In this document: one piece after another, positions 32,607 through 44,893 of the stretch
Layout: the number at the start of each line of letters is the position of its first letter
Position numbering within the stretch: the stretch's first letter is position 1
Assembly (NCBI RefSeq): GCF_963082655.1
Contig: NC_081554.1
Coordinates: 45,318,291 to 45,382,290, forward strand
Direction: 5' to 3'
Length of the DNA stretch: 64,000 bases
DNA from: Stomoxys calcitrans
Taxonomy: Eukaryota > Arthropoda > Insecta > Diptera > Muscidae
Notes under the pieces: generated by a model
Seen by the model: only the letters and a program-made list of their open reading frames with translations
Told to the model about the DNA's origin: nothing
Databases searched by the model: none
Made by a program: the position numbers and the translations under genes

Positions 32607-33892
32607 TTGCTTCCAACACCCATACCACATACCGCTTAGATAGTTGCGTAGGCATTTATTACCCCCATATAAATCAAATCCTCAAATTCTGCTGCCTGTA
32701 CATAGAAAACTAAATTTTTCAGAATTAATTTCTTCATTTTTCTTAGCACATTTTTCTTTATTTTTCTTTAAACATCCAAATTTTGACACCCCTTATTTAT
32801 ATCTTTATTTTCATTCCCAGTCTTTATTTTAGTGTTATTATTTACAACAATAATTTAAAATCCTTATCTTCGCTTTATTCAAGGACTATCAATTTTATTG
32901 GCTAGATCATATCTTTACGAACCACTGTAAATTGTCGCCAACCAAAGCAATACAGTGTCAAAAGTGTATGACATTGGTGTTGTTGTTTTTCTAGAGTTTC
33001 CGTGTTGTCAGACACAGACAACCAAAATGAAATTAACACACTTTATGTGTATATAAACAATATATTTAGTGGCTATAAACATCTCGCACTACTACTTGCT
33101 TGGCTACACAGCGTATAACTCACACCTATGAATTCAGTTACATTTCCACATTTACTCCAATCTAGGATGTAACACTTGGCATATCACGTTTTTATGTTAG
33201 TGTGCGCGTGTTTGTGTGTGTGTGCACGTTTGGCCAAAATGTGCGTAGAGAGTGCGTTTATATTGTGTACTTGTCTTAAATTACTTGGAATGATCATACA
33301 TAAAATTGTCTTAAATTAAGAAGAAGAACGAGTGTTCTAAGCAACTAACATAGCTATAACCCATGCTGGCCTATTCCTTTGGGTATGTTGGCTGGCAAGG
33401 GGGTGGGGGGGGGGGGGTGGTGTAGCAATAGGGCGAATGGAATTATGCAAATGAAATAATAAGAAACAAATTATAAGATTACTTACACACACGCAACATC
33501 GACTTGAAACATGTGCATATGCGGTTATGTGTGTGTGTGTGTGTGAGTGAGTGTGTGTTTGTTCAAAAGTTGTTATACTCTACCCCAATTGGTGGTTTTA
33601 ACAATTTCTGCTAGAAGTTTGAGGACGTGATGTTGATATTTTCCCAGAGATTATATGTGGTGTCGTACGTGGGGATCAGAAATTCATTGGCGAAACTTTT
33701 TAATACCATTAGTCGTTGGGGATAAAATGTCATAGCTTTGGGGGGGAATAATAATGCTGTTTCAGATTTCAAATGAAGCAGGAAACGCACCAAGCTAAAC
33801 ATGGTGGGGGTTGTATTGTGTTGCTTAAAGTAGTCAAGGTAACGCCAGCTTAAATTCTAAGGTTTACCCCAAAAACGACGTCGAATGTTTAA
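32607..33892. other. AT-rich apparently unique DNA
   Basis: Contains GT runs (33205-33222, 33527-33560) and a G run of about 18 near 33400-33418. No supported gene; minus-strand 63-codon frame at 33611-33802 is not recognisable. Confidence 0.55.
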
Positions 33893-36625
33893 TCATGGAT
33901 TTCGAAGCACCACTACTAGACGGTAGAGTGAGAGGCAGTACGTTACGTGCTTTTCACGAATATTCCATTAAGAAGAAGAGCAGTAACATTTCTCAAATAA
34001 ATGTGAGCCGGCCGCTGGAATTGAGAATGATTTTATGTGGAAAAATTGCCACGCCGATGGAAAGACAAAAATTAAAACTTAACAGGAGAAGGCCTTTAAT
34101 GAATTCACCTCTGCTTAAAGCAAATAGTAAGGAAAAATTGCCGTGCAATACAAAATCAGCGAAAACGACTCAAAGGAAGTCTTGGGAAAAATGGTTTGGA
34201 GTACCCAAGCATAACGACATTGAAGTAATGCCACGACTGCAATAGTGGGGTCTTTCGAAGATATTGTAGTTCGATGGAAATAGGTCCGCACACTTTAAAA
34301 CAGGGTACTTCGTAAAAGGATGGCATTTTATTGGGTTTACATACAATAACATGGCCAGAGCGGTGAACCGTAGCGTAAATGACGCCAACAATGTGCCCAC
34401 CGACAAACTGATCCAAGCCTTAGACCAGTACAGGAAGGACCGGATCCTTACAGACTAGATGAACCATATGCCAAGGAACACGTGGATAAATTGTGGGTTC
34501 CATGACATAAATCTATGGGAGAAAGTGGCACAAGGCACGCCATAGGGGGCATTTTATCGCCTTACCTGTGGGAGACCACCATAAATAACCTATTACGGAT
34601 GCTGATTGAGGAAGGATTTGAACCTGTATGCCATGCAGGCTATGTTATAACACTTCTAAGAGGAAAGGATCTGAATTAGATATGCAGAAGGGCCGCAGGA
34701 GTCTTGCAGATGGCATACGACTGGGTTAGACCTAGGGGTCTCATTAACAACCCAGAGAAGAATGAATGTTCACAAGGAAGACGAAGATGGTCCAATTTGA
34801 CGCCCTACATTCCTCAATAGAACGATTTCGATATCCGACAAGGTGAAATACTTAAGAGTGATTTTGGATAGGAAACTGAATTGGAAGGGTCTTCCAGATG
34901 GCATACGACTCGGTTCGACCTAGGCCTCTCAATGTTAACCCAGAGAAGACTGAAATCTGCCTGTTCACGAGGAAGAGGAAGGTGGGCCACTTTGACGCAC
35001 TACGTTTCCTCAATAGATCGATTTCGATATCTGACCAGGTGAAATACTTAAGTGCGATTTTGGACAGGTAGCTGAAGTGGAAGTGTCAAAATCGGCAGCG
35101 TACTGAAAAGACTTACAGATGTTGCGCACTATATAGAAGGTCCGTAGGCTCGTAGTGGACCTTGAATTCGAGGATAGTTCACTAGCTCTACAGGAGCGTG
35201 ATTAGACCATCACTTACTTATGCCTTAATAGTTTGGTAGATGGTGGACTGTGATGGAGACAAAGTGCAACATAAGGATAATACAATAGGTTCAAAGATCA
35301 TACTGTCTTGGCATAGACGGAGCGACAAAAACAACGGCCACTAGGGCACTGGAGACATACAGAGTAAGTGTTCGGCAGCCACACCGGCTATGAGACATAA
35401 GGCAATGTAAGAATGGGTAGGGGATAGGAGCAGTTCATACCATCGCGGTATAACCGGGGCGACGATAGAAAACCTGGATGCAATAGAAGAGGTTTTCGAT
35501 CAGATACCTAAGATGGCACTTGAGGTCGAGTGGGAGACAATGCTGCCAGCAGCACAGTCTTGGATTGACGGATCTCTGGTATTGCCATCTGGGAGATCAT
35601 GCTATTCAGATGGATCGAGGACAGAGTGGGCCAGGCGGACTGCATTGAGACCCAGGGACTGAGATCTGTTTTCGACTGCCTGACCATAATACGCCCCTGC
35701 AGGCAGAGGTCCGAACGATCATGGAATGGGTGAGGTGGTGTGGTGTCACCGCGAGGACGTCGACTGTGAACAACTTTGCGGACAGTAAGCTGGCCATCAG
35801 GGCAATGAAAACCACGACGGTAAGGTCACGAACAGTTTTCGATTGACAGAGGGAGATTAACGCCTTCTCTGAGGATGGCACGATCCGCATTGTTTGGTTG
35901 TCGGATCATAGCGGAGGAAGGGGAAATGAAAGAGCAGACGATATGGCGGTGAAGGACAGGCAACAGCCGCCAATAAAATTGGTTAACCCGAAGCCTTTTG
36001 GGTGGACACAATCCCAGTTATGGCCATGGGCAACAAATGCGCATGCAACTCTGTGGAACAGCGAAACAGTCGGTAGAACGACGAAAATCCAATGGGGGAT
36101 TCAGGTCGTGAGAAGTGAGGCTATTACCGAAAGGAAGTAAGAATGAGGTCAGTATACCTATTGGTATACACACATAGGACACATAGGACTGAGAGCTCAC
36201 TTAAGCAAAATCGGTGCAGAAAGTGATAGCAAGTGTAGGGTATGCGTGTCCCGTATCATGACGGGACACACAGGACTACGAATGCAAAATCGGTGCGGAA
36301 AGTGATAGCAAGTGTAGGGTATGCGGGGAAGATGATGAGATGTTAGAGCATTTCCTTTGTCATTGCGCAGCTTTTGCGTCTAACAGATACCGGCCTTAGG
36401 TGGGGACATTATACCAGACATGAACCAACTTTGGGTGAGTGGCATGGAAAACAATTAAGGATTTTGTAAGATGCCTGGAATTCCTGATTTCAATTTTTTT
36501 CCAGGATGCGTTTTAATATTAAGAGCGCACAACTGGCCGATTACTGGCTTAGGTGTATGCCCATTGTGGCATGGGGCGGATTATTATCCGCACCCTCTTT
36601 TCAACCTAACCTAAGCCTAACCCAA
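33893..36625 (+). pseudogene. LINE pseudogene with RT, RNase H, knuckle, CCTAA tail
   Basis: A long plus-strand LINE body, heavily damaged. A 116-codon frame (33895-34245) with a basic second half and SWEKWFGVPKHNDIEVMPRL comes first. RT: HAGYVITLLRGKD replaces the usual Y-A-D-D motif, so catalytic Asp residues are gone; VKYLRVILDRKLNWK marks the region after the palm. RNase H: ADSKLAIRAM and WLSDHSGGRGNERADDMAV. Then CRVCGEDDEMLEHFLCHC, the C-terminal knuckle, and a 3' end AACCTAACCTAAGCCTAACC. Two internal duplications are present. Many stops and frame changes exclude function. The fragment at 1-105 and the tail at 61.5 kb belong to the same family. Confidence 0.85.
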
Positions 36626-36627
36626 TT

Positions 36628-36891
36628 TCGTCGAATCTTGGACCAGTGAGTTGGATTAGGCCACCCGATATCCGATGCGAGTGTTTGTTCACATTACTCC
36701 ACTTTTGGATATTGCAGCCAAATAGACCAACCAACCGGTCTTCGCTTCAATTTGTATAAGTGAATTGAATTGGTCCAAACCGGGTTTTATCAACAAGAGA
36801 ACTTATTTAGATATATGTAGTTGTCATAAGAACCTATCAGATGATTTAAGGTCTTAAGCACATAAAAAGCGCATTAAGTAGTTGATTTGGA
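36628..36891 (+). mobile_element. HINE B-like fragment, left of SINE1
   Basis: GACCAGTGAGTTGGATTAGG and TTTAAGGTCTTAAGCACATA match B-type units. The SINE splits it; the rest lies at 37191-37265. Confidence 0.65.
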
Positions 36892-37190
36892 GGCCACCGT
36901 GGCGCAGAGCCGTTGGCCTGTCCGCCTATGACACCTAGCGCCTACGTTGAAATCCCAGCGCGAACATCAGAAAAAGATTCAGCGGTGGTTATACCCCTAC
37001 TAATTCTGGCTACATTTGTGAAGTATCCTGCCATGTTAAAACTTCTCTACCAAGTCGCGTCGCTATGCGGCACGCCGTTCCGACTCGGCATAAAAACGAA
37101 ATTCCTTATCATTGAGCTTAAACATTAGTCAGACTGCACTAATTGATATCAGAGAAGTATCCCTTAATGGAATGATTATACGAAATTTAG
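36892..37190 (+). mobile_element. SINE1, copy in HINE B
   Basis: GGCCACCGTGGCGCAGAG head with a changed A box; B box decayed to GTTGAAATCCC. The 3' end TTATACGAAATTTAGTAG differs from copy 2. Confidence 0.82.
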
Positions 37191-37267
37191 TAGTAGTAGC
37201 CGATTTGGCTAAAATGTGAAACAGTGAGATATGCCAGACCAGCAGTCATCCGAACGGGCTTGGTCCA
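37191..37267 (+). mobile_element. HINE B-like fragment, right of SINE1
   Basis: CGATTTGGCTAAAATGTGAA resumes the B unit; it ends at the C element. Confidence 0.6.
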
Positions 37268-38386
37268 TTTAATACCCTACACCACTACTGTGGTACAGGG
37301 TATTATAACTTGTTTGTAACACCCAAAAGGAAGAGAGATAGACCCATTGATAAGTATACCGATCGACTCAAAATCACTTTTTATTCGATTTAGCTATGTC
37401 CGTCTGTCTGTATGTCCTTCCGTCCGCCTGTCCATGTTGATATGTTTACAAAGTACAGATCGCAATTTTCATCCGATCGTCTTCAAATTTGGTACAGCCA
37501 TGTTTTTCGGTCTGGAGACGAAGCCTATTGAAATTGGAAAAAATCGGTTCAGATTTGGATATAGCTCCCATATATATGTTTGTCCGACTTTCAGTAATAA
37601 TGCAATAAAATTGTCATTTGTTAACCGATTCCCTCGAAATTTAGCATGAAGGATTTTTTTACGACTCTCGACATTACTAGTGAATTTCAGGGAAATCGGT
37701 CCAGATTTAGATATAGCTGCCTTATATATATATCGCCCGATTTTCACTTCTAGAGCCAGTGCAAGCGCATTTATTGATTAATCTTCCCAATACTTCGTAC
37801 AACGCTTTCCTCGACGACTACCACAATATCTGAGAAGTTTGCTCGAAATCGGTTTAGATTTGGATATAACTCCCATATCCGATTTTGAGAAATATTGCAA
37901 TAGAGTGCTCATTTGTTAACAAATTCTCTCGAAATTTGGCAGAAAGGATTTTCTTTTAACTCTAGACATTTCTGGAGAATTTCATGGAAATCGTTTCGGA
38001 TTTAGATATAGCTCTCATATATATATCGCCCGATTTTCACTCCCAGAATCACTGCAAGTGCATTTATTGAGCAATCTTGCCAAAATTTTGCACAACGCTT
38101 TCCTCGACGACTGCCACATTATCTGAGAAGATTGCTCGAAATCAGTTAAGAATTAGATATAGCTCCCATGTATGTGTTCGTCAGATTTTGGGTAATTTGC
38201 AATAATGTTGCATTTTTTCATCCTTTGTTATTACAGTTTGATCATAATTGCTCGAAATTTGATAGGGATTGTTTGATAACATCCGCCGAGGTCCATCAAA
38301 ATTGGTTCACAATTGGTTATAGCTCCCACATTGTACTTTTAGGGTAGGTGTAAAGTACTATACAGTCGGCACCGCCCGAAGAAAGC
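37268..38386 (+). mobile_element. HINE subfamily C, near full-length
   Basis: Starts ATACCCTACACCACTACTG with its mirror GTGGTACAGGGTATTA, has a (GTCY)n block near 37400, five body units, and ends with ACAGTCGGCACCGCCCGA. The best C copy for the 5' end. Confidence 0.85.
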
Positions 38387-38626
38387 CTCTCTAAAGTCGA
38401 TTTGCCGGCTTGAATACTTAGGCTACATGGAACGCCCATTTTTTGTTGCCCCTTTCAATTTTTGAAAAAAAGGGTACATTAAAGCCTGCATTTAGAACAA
38501 TTTGTTGATATGAATTCTCGAGAACACAAAAGTATCAGTCTTGTTGGTATAAGCGACCTTCACAAACATTGAGTTCACATTTGACTATTTATTAAATATT
38601 TAGAAAGCCTTTTTTAGAACAAATGG
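38387..38626. other. unassigned spacer
   Basis: No feature recognised; includes TTTTTGAAAAAAAGGGTACA and AT-rich text. Confidence 0.4.
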
Positions 38627-38923
38627 CAAATTGCAAATTTTGCCCATGAACATATCCACTTAGGAACAGGGGCAAACTTCTCACATATCAATAAGTGCAG
38701 TCCGATTCAAGTTTAAGCTCAATGATAAGGTGCCTCTTTTTATAGCCGAGTCCGAACGGCGTGCCACAGTGCGACACCTCTTTGGAGAGAAGTTTTACAT
38801 GGCACAAATGTTGCCAGCATTAGGAGGTGAAAACCACCGCTGAAAATTTTTTTCTGATGGTTTCGCCCGAATTCGAACCCAGGCGTTCAGCATCATAGGC
38901 GAACATGCTAACCTCTGCGCTAT
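38627..38923 (-). mobile_element. SINE1, minus-strand copy
   Basis: Complete body and B box (GGGTTCGAATTCG on the minus strand). The 5' head is altered: after the A box text GCGCAGAGGTTAGC the terminal GGCCACC is replaced by AT-rich sequence repeating GCTAACCT. Confidence 0.83.
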
Positions 38924-40283
38924 ATGCTAACCTTTCGACCTATATCTGTAAAATTTCGCTACCTAACATTGGTTTCCCCTTATCAGCATTTTCTATTTGG
39001 TTGAAGTTCTGTTGCTGTTTCTTTTTTTTTCAAATAAGACGTAGTCGCTTCCACTTTTACAATCTTTATTTGTATGATACCAAAGTGGCAGGTTTGTAGT
39101 TTTTTTTTTGCAGCCATTTTGATTTGGTTGTATTCTTTTAGTGCATTTTAATTTACTTGTCAAAAATGATCGACACATTCATAAGAAAAAGAAAACCATC
39201 TCTAAACAGTCATGTAGACATCAATAAGCCCATATAGAATTGTGATATTTAAGCAACCATTTGTAAGCAAAACCTCAAAGCCCACAAACACAAAACGTGC
39301 ATAACATAACACACAAGTCACCAACACATAGGCATAGTGCATTAACATATTCCAACAATTCCACATGCTGTGAGCACACACCCCCCCCCCCCCACATACA
39401 CACACACAAACTTAGGCATTAGACTATTTGGTACAAAAAAAAAAAGAGACGCCTTCCCATCATCCTAATAAACATTTAGGCACAGATTTTTCTTATACGA
39501 GGCAGCAGCACATGAATATGATATTGTCAGGTTGTTTGTGTGTGTGTGTGTCTGCTCGCTTGTCTCATAGTGATATAAAACCAAATATAACAAACATAAC
39601 AGTTATTTGAGTGTTGAGACACACACATGAAAATATATATTGTATGTATGTAGATATGCATGTGTATGTGTATTTAAGCGGTTTTGTAGGATATAATACT
39701 TTTGAGGTCGTTAACTGATATACGCATATGCATGCATACACACACACAGCTGTGGGATAAACAAGAAAAATCAACACCAACAATATTGTTCAATGTTCGA
39801 GTACATCACCAGCACCACCATTATATACGACAACAACAATCGCATGTCTGCATGACATCAATACTTACTCTTTTTTGGTCGACTTACATATTCAAATGAG
39901 TGTAGATGTGTGACTGTGTGCGCCCTTATGTGTGCGGCAACCTCAGCTTGTTGTAGATGCTGTTGATGGTATTTGTTTTATATTTTATTCGTGTTGGTTG
40001 TTTGTTGCTGCTGCTGCTGCTGTTGTCGTTGTCGTTGTAGAATTACTTAACGTATTTTTCTCAAGTTGGCAGAAAAAACCTCATCTGCATAAATATTGAA
40101 TGTAATTCAGGCATTTCCATGTGTATGAACAATAGAGTGGGTTGATGGTTGGCATGTTTTTGTGTTTACATTCAAATCGAGAATAGGCAGTTGTTTGTTA
40201 GCCGGAAGTGATGCGAAAGATGTTGTCTGGTTAAGTTATGGAATAGAGACGGACATTATGACCCCTATCTAAGTTTTGGAGAA
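38924..40283. other. AT-rich apparently unique DNA
   Basis: Holds a C run (39380-39393), CA/GT runs (39394-39408, 39537-39551, 39738-39748) and a (TGC)n stretch with TTGTCG repeats (40006-40037). No supported gene; overlapping short frames lack motifs. Confidence 0.55.
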
Positions 40284-40690
40284 AAATATAATAAAAAAAA
40301 CTTGCTGAGCTCGGCCTGACCGATTCTTATATACCCTCCACCATGTATTGCATTTGTTAAGTTCCTTGCAGGATTTTTATTTATTGGCAGGATCTAAAAA
40401 AGGGTAAGGGGATGTGAAGCATTCAGTCCCAACTATTATATATTTATATGATTTGTTATATGTAAGCGGATAGCAATTACTTTTTATTTTGGTAAAATCG
40501 GAAGATCGGTTCATATGGAAACTATATCAGGTTATGAGATTCAGATTTGCGGTCAGTAGAAGTCATTGTGAAAAATTTCATCCAAGTCAAGTAAGAATTG
40601 TACCCTCTGGATATCAGGTTATGAACCGATACGAACCACTGTTTGAGCGTTGTTGTAGGTTTAAGAAGAAGTCAGAAATCGAAACATTTT
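40284..40690 (-). mobile_element. HINE A, decayed and truncated
   Basis: CTTGCTGAGCTCGGCCTGACCGATTCTT is a decayed hairpin end; TATACCCTCCACCATG follows. The body is shortened and the (GTCY)n end is absent. Confidence 0.7.
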
Positions 40691-40956
40691 CCTAACTTTT
40701 TTTCCTATTTGGAAGATGCAAATTTGTTGAAAAAAATAGCTCAAGCTAGGTAAATATTCGTTCATACCCAAATGGGGAATGCTGAAGTTCAGCATAATAT
40801 GCGGTTTAAATGAAAAGTGCTTCGGTAGATCAGAAGCTGAAGCTTCGGTAGATCAGAAATCTAATAAACAAATAGTTACGTGGTTTCAAACGTATCTAGG
40901 GGAGTGCCTTACCCGTCAAATCCCCAGGGCGAGTATATGGGCCGATGCGAAACAGT
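40691..40956. other. spacer with 17-bp direct duplication
   Basis: GCTTCGGTAGATCAGAA occurs twice, near 40820 and 40843. No gene recognised. Confidence 0.5.
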
Positions 40957-42127
40957 TGGTGCTAAGTTCGGTCGAATCTTATATACCCTCCACCATGGAT
41001 TGCATTTGTCAAGTTCTATGCGCGGTATCTCTTTTTAGGCAAACAAAGAATATTGAATAAGAACTGTTATGCTATTGGAGCTATCTCAAGTTATAGTCCG
41101 ATTCGGATCATAAATGAATGCAGAACATTGTAGAAGTCATTGTGTGATATTTCAGTTCATTCGGATAAGAATTGCGCCTTGTAGGAGCTCAAGAAGCAAA
41201 ATTAAGAGATAGGTTTATATGAGAGCTGTATCAAGCTATTGATCGATTCAGACCATATTAGACACGTATTTTGAAGGTCATGAGAGAAGTCGTTGTACTA
41301 AATTTCTTCCAAATCGACTGAAAATTGCGCCCTCTAGAGGCTCAAGAAGTCAAGATCCCAGATCGGTTTATATGGCAGCTATATCAGGTTATGTACCGAT
41401 TACCGTACTTTGTATAGTTATTGGATGTCATAACAAAACACCTCATGCAAAATTTCAGCCAAATCGATTGATAATTGCGCCCCATAGAGGTCAAGAAGTC
41501 AAGATCCAAGATCGGTTTGTATGACAGCTATGCCAGATTATGTACCGATTTGAAACATACGTAACACAGTTGTTGTAAGTGAAACAAAAACACAACGTGC
41601 AAAATTTCAGTCAATTGGGACGAGAATTGCGCCCTCAAGAGGATCAAGAGGTCAAGACCCAAGATCGGTTTATATGGCAGTTATATTAAAACATGGACCG
41701 ATTTGAAGCCTACATACCACAGTTGTTGGAAGTGATACCAAAACACCAGGTGCAAAATTTCAGTCGAATCGGACGAGAATTGCGTCCTCTAGAGGCTCAA
41801 GAAGTCAAGTCCATAGATCGGTTTATATGGCAGCTATATCGAAATATGGATCGATTTTTTTCCATTTACAATCTCAATCGAACTACACTAATAAAAAGTA
41901 TTTCTGCAAAATTTCAAGCGGCTAGCTTTACTCCGTCGAAAGTTAGCGTGCTTTCGACAGACGGACAGACGGACGGACAGACAGACAGACGGAAATGGCT
42001 AGATCGACTTAAAATAACATGAGATGAAGAATATATATACTTTATGCGGTCTCAGACGCTTATGTCGTGGTGTTACAAACAGAATGACGAAATTAGTATA
42101 CCCCCATTCTATGGTGGAGGGTATAAA
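40957..42127 (-). mobile_element. HINE subfamily A, full-length
   Basis: The hairpin is shortened to TTCGGTCGAA; inner end TATACCCTCCACCATGG intact, five body units, (GACG/GACA)n near 41960-41992, core, and TATGGTGGAGGGTATAAAAA. Confidence 0.9.
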
Positions 42128-42200
42128 AAGGAAAGTATAGTACGAATCCATATTTGGGATCAAATCTCCGGAGGGCCGCTTCACCTCGAAAATTTCGAAA
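42128..42200. other. junction between two opposed HINEs
   Basis: Short text without repeat match; contains CTCGAAAATTTCGAAATATTC, a partial palindrome. Confidence 0.35.
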
Positions 42201-43167
42201 TATTCGTTCTAATTTATGAGGTCTTACCTCGTAAATTAGAGATATTCTTGATTGACTCGACGTTCTGCGTCGATTTAGCCATGTCCGTCCGTCCGTCTGT
42301 CGAAATCACGATAACTGTCGAACGCGAAAAGCTAGCCGCTTGAAATTTTTCACAGATACTTAATATCGATATAGATTGTTGGGATTTGCATACGGGCCAT
42401 ATCGGTTCAGGTTTAGATATACCTCCCATATAAACCGATCTCCAGATTTGACTTCTTGAGCACCAGGAAGCCGCAATTTTTGTCCGATTTGGCTGAAATT
42501 TTGCATGTAGTGTGTTGTTATGACTTCCAACAACTGTGTCAACTACAGTCCAAATTGGTCTATAAACTGATATAGCTCTCTTATAAACCGATCTCCAGAT
42601 TTGATCTTGAGCCCCTGGAAGCCGCCATTTTTGGTCGATTTGAAGTATTATGGTATGAATTCCAATAAATGTGCCAAGTATGGTCTAAGTCAGTCCATAA
42701 CCTAATATAGCCGCCATATAAACCAATCTCCCGATTTGATTTTTTGTGCCTCTAGAGGGCGCAATTCCTATCCGATTTGGCTAAGACTTTGCATGAAGTT
42801 TTCTGGCGTGACTTTCAACAACTGTGCTAAGAATGCTTCAAATCGATCTATAACCTTATATAGCTGCCATATAAGCCGATCTTGGGTCTTGACTTCTTGA
42901 GCTTCTAGAGGGCGCAATTCTTATCCGTTTTGGTCGAAATTTTGCAAGAAGTGTTTTGTTTTCACTTTCAACAAATGTGTCAAGTATGGTCTAAATCAGT
43001 CCACATTCTGATATAGCCGCTATATAAACCAATCTTCCGATTAGAATACTTGGATTTCTATTGGGCGCAATTCGTATTCAATATGCTTGAGATTTTGCAT
43101 ATGTCATTTTGGTAAGATTTCCAACAACTGTTTGAAGTATGGTCTAAATCGGTATATAACCTGATAT
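42201..43167 (+). mobile_element. HINE subfamily A, left part
   Basis: Core AGATATTCTTGATTGACTCG, short (GTCY)n, CTGTCGAACGCGAAAAGCTA, and five to six units. Its TATACCC end is replaced by AATTTATGAGGTCTTACCTCG with an inverted partner. Split by SINE1. Confidence 0.83.
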
Positions 43168-43470
43168 GCAAAAATGCAAAATTTGCCCATGAACATTGCC
43201 CCTACTTCTCACATATCAATGAGTGCAGTCCGATTCAAGTTTAAGCTCAATGATAAGGGGCCTCCTTTTTACAGCCGAATCCGAACGGCGTGCCGCAGTG
43301 CGACACCTCTTTGGAGAGAAGTTTTACATGGCATAGTACCTCACAAATGTTGCCAGCATTAGGAGGGGAAAACCAACGCTGAAAATTGTTTTCTGATGGT
43401 CTCGCGAGGATTCGAACCCAGGCGTTTAGCGTCATAGGCGGTTATGCTAACCTCTGCGCAACGGTGGCCT
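43168..43470 (-). mobile_element. SINE1 in HINE A
   Basis: Complete minus-strand copy with B box GGGTTCGAATCC and A box TTGCGCAGAGG. CCTGATAT flanks both sides, a probable short target duplication. Confidence 0.88.
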
Positions 43471-43695
43471 CCTCCTGATATAGCTGCCATATAAACCGAT
43501 CTCCCAGCTTGACTTTTTGAGCCTCTGGAGGGCGCCATTAATACTCGATTTGACTGAAAATTTTGGAGGTGGTGTTTTTTTTGCTATGTCTGGTATTTTT
43601 TCTATTTGAAAAAGTTATTCAAAGAACTTGACAATTCGATCCATGGTGGAGGGTATATAAGATTCGGTCCCGCCGAACTTGGCACGATTTTACTT
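43471..43695 (+). mobile_element. HINE subfamily A, right part
   Basis: GATATAGCTGCCATATAAAC resumes the element, which ends CCATGGTGGAGGGTATATAA, hairpin TTCGGTCCCGCCGAA, TTTTACTTA. Confidence 0.85.
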
Positions 43696-44538
43696 ATTTT
43701 TTTTTAAGATTGTTTCTAAAAATTGCCTTGGGAACTTGTACCATATATTGTTGAAGAATTATCATTTTGTGCAATAGTTTTTCGTTCTTTTAATTTTCCG
43801 GGTATCTCTGCAATTATGAGCTTAAATGCACACAAATATTTTTAATTTTTTTTTCCATATAATTGAAACCTAGGACACCGCAAGTCGACGACTGTATATG
43901 AACATGAACATCTTCATTTCCCCCATGTAGACAGAATGTGAATATATATTTTTTTTGTTAAAGATTGGGTTTCATTTATTTTTAGCAAACAGTCACGTCA
44001 GGTTAAATTTTATGATTGGGCTAAAAGCTTTCTACGTTATGTAAAAAAGGAATTTTATCATCCCCACTAGACCTTCGACAATTGCATTAGAAAATATAAA
44101 TTAATTTGATTTGTCATGCTCGAATTGTGTGTATTGCTGCTACAAACGTATTCCATCGTTATTATTTTTATTTTACATGTTGAATGTGAAAGCACTTGCT
44201 ATTCTGTTTTACTTATTTAAATAATTTTATTTAATTTTATACCTTCTCTGTGTCAGTTCAAATATATCATCTTACCAGCCATGGGTGCGTATACATAATT
44301 CGTACAGACATTAGCGTAACTCATACGCACCCAAACCTGAGAAAACAAACAATGCAATTACAGAGGGTAACAACTCATTGCCTTTTTATATGATGAAAAG
44401 CAAAAACTTGTATATGAATTTTTTTTTTAATTTTTTAACTTAGTCAAGTTAAAAGAGTTTATCTGCGGGAGATTAAATCTGTTGCGTAGTGGTACCAAAT
44501 GATAATGCCGGAAAGTAATTTTGCCATTTTCTTATGTA
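43696..44538. other. AT-rich apparently unique DNA
   Basis: Nothing recognised; several T-rich runs. Confidence 0.55.
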
Positions 44539-44720
44539 AAGGGTGATTTTTTTGAGGTTAGGATTTTCATGCATTAGTATTTGACAGATCACGTGGGATT
44601 TCAGACATGGTGTCAAAGAGAAAGATGCTCAGTATGCTTTGACATTTCATCATGAATAGACTTACTAACGAGCAACGCTTGCAAATCATTGAATTTTATT
44701 ACCAAAATCAGTGTTCGGTT
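44539..44720 (+). mobile_element. DD41D transposon, 5' end only
   Basis: AAGGGTGATTTTTTTGAGG after TA, then the same text as the left arm at 60.1 kb, including the start of the transposase frame (MNRLTNEQRLQIIEFYYQNQ, from 44652). It breaks off within the N-terminal region; the following 170 bp are unassigned. Confidence 0.82.
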
Positions 44721-44893
44721 ATAAGGATATCTTGAAAATTCTTTTTGGTGCAAATATTGTTGCGTATTTTTTGTCTCTATTTTGCAAGTAAGTTGTTTTG
44801 TCAAGATTTGTCTATTCCAAAAACGATAAGGAGCATGCCTATTTTTTATGTTGGCTAACAGTGGGAAAGAACCGAAAAAAAAACTAGTAAAAA

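Noticed and set aside
33895..34245. 116-codon frame as a host gene
   Set aside because: It is collinear with the LINE downstream and has the basic, Trp-containing character of a LINE linker; no host homology recognised.
36595..36625. Telomeric TTAGG repeat
   Set aside because: Only two to three imperfect repeats at LINE 3' ends, in interior DNA; Diptera are not known to use TTAGG telomeres.
42200..42245. Rho-independent style terminator hairpin (GAGGTCTTACCTC)
   Set aside because: The stem is short, the context is eukaryotic and the place is a HINE end, so it is better read as a degenerate element end.
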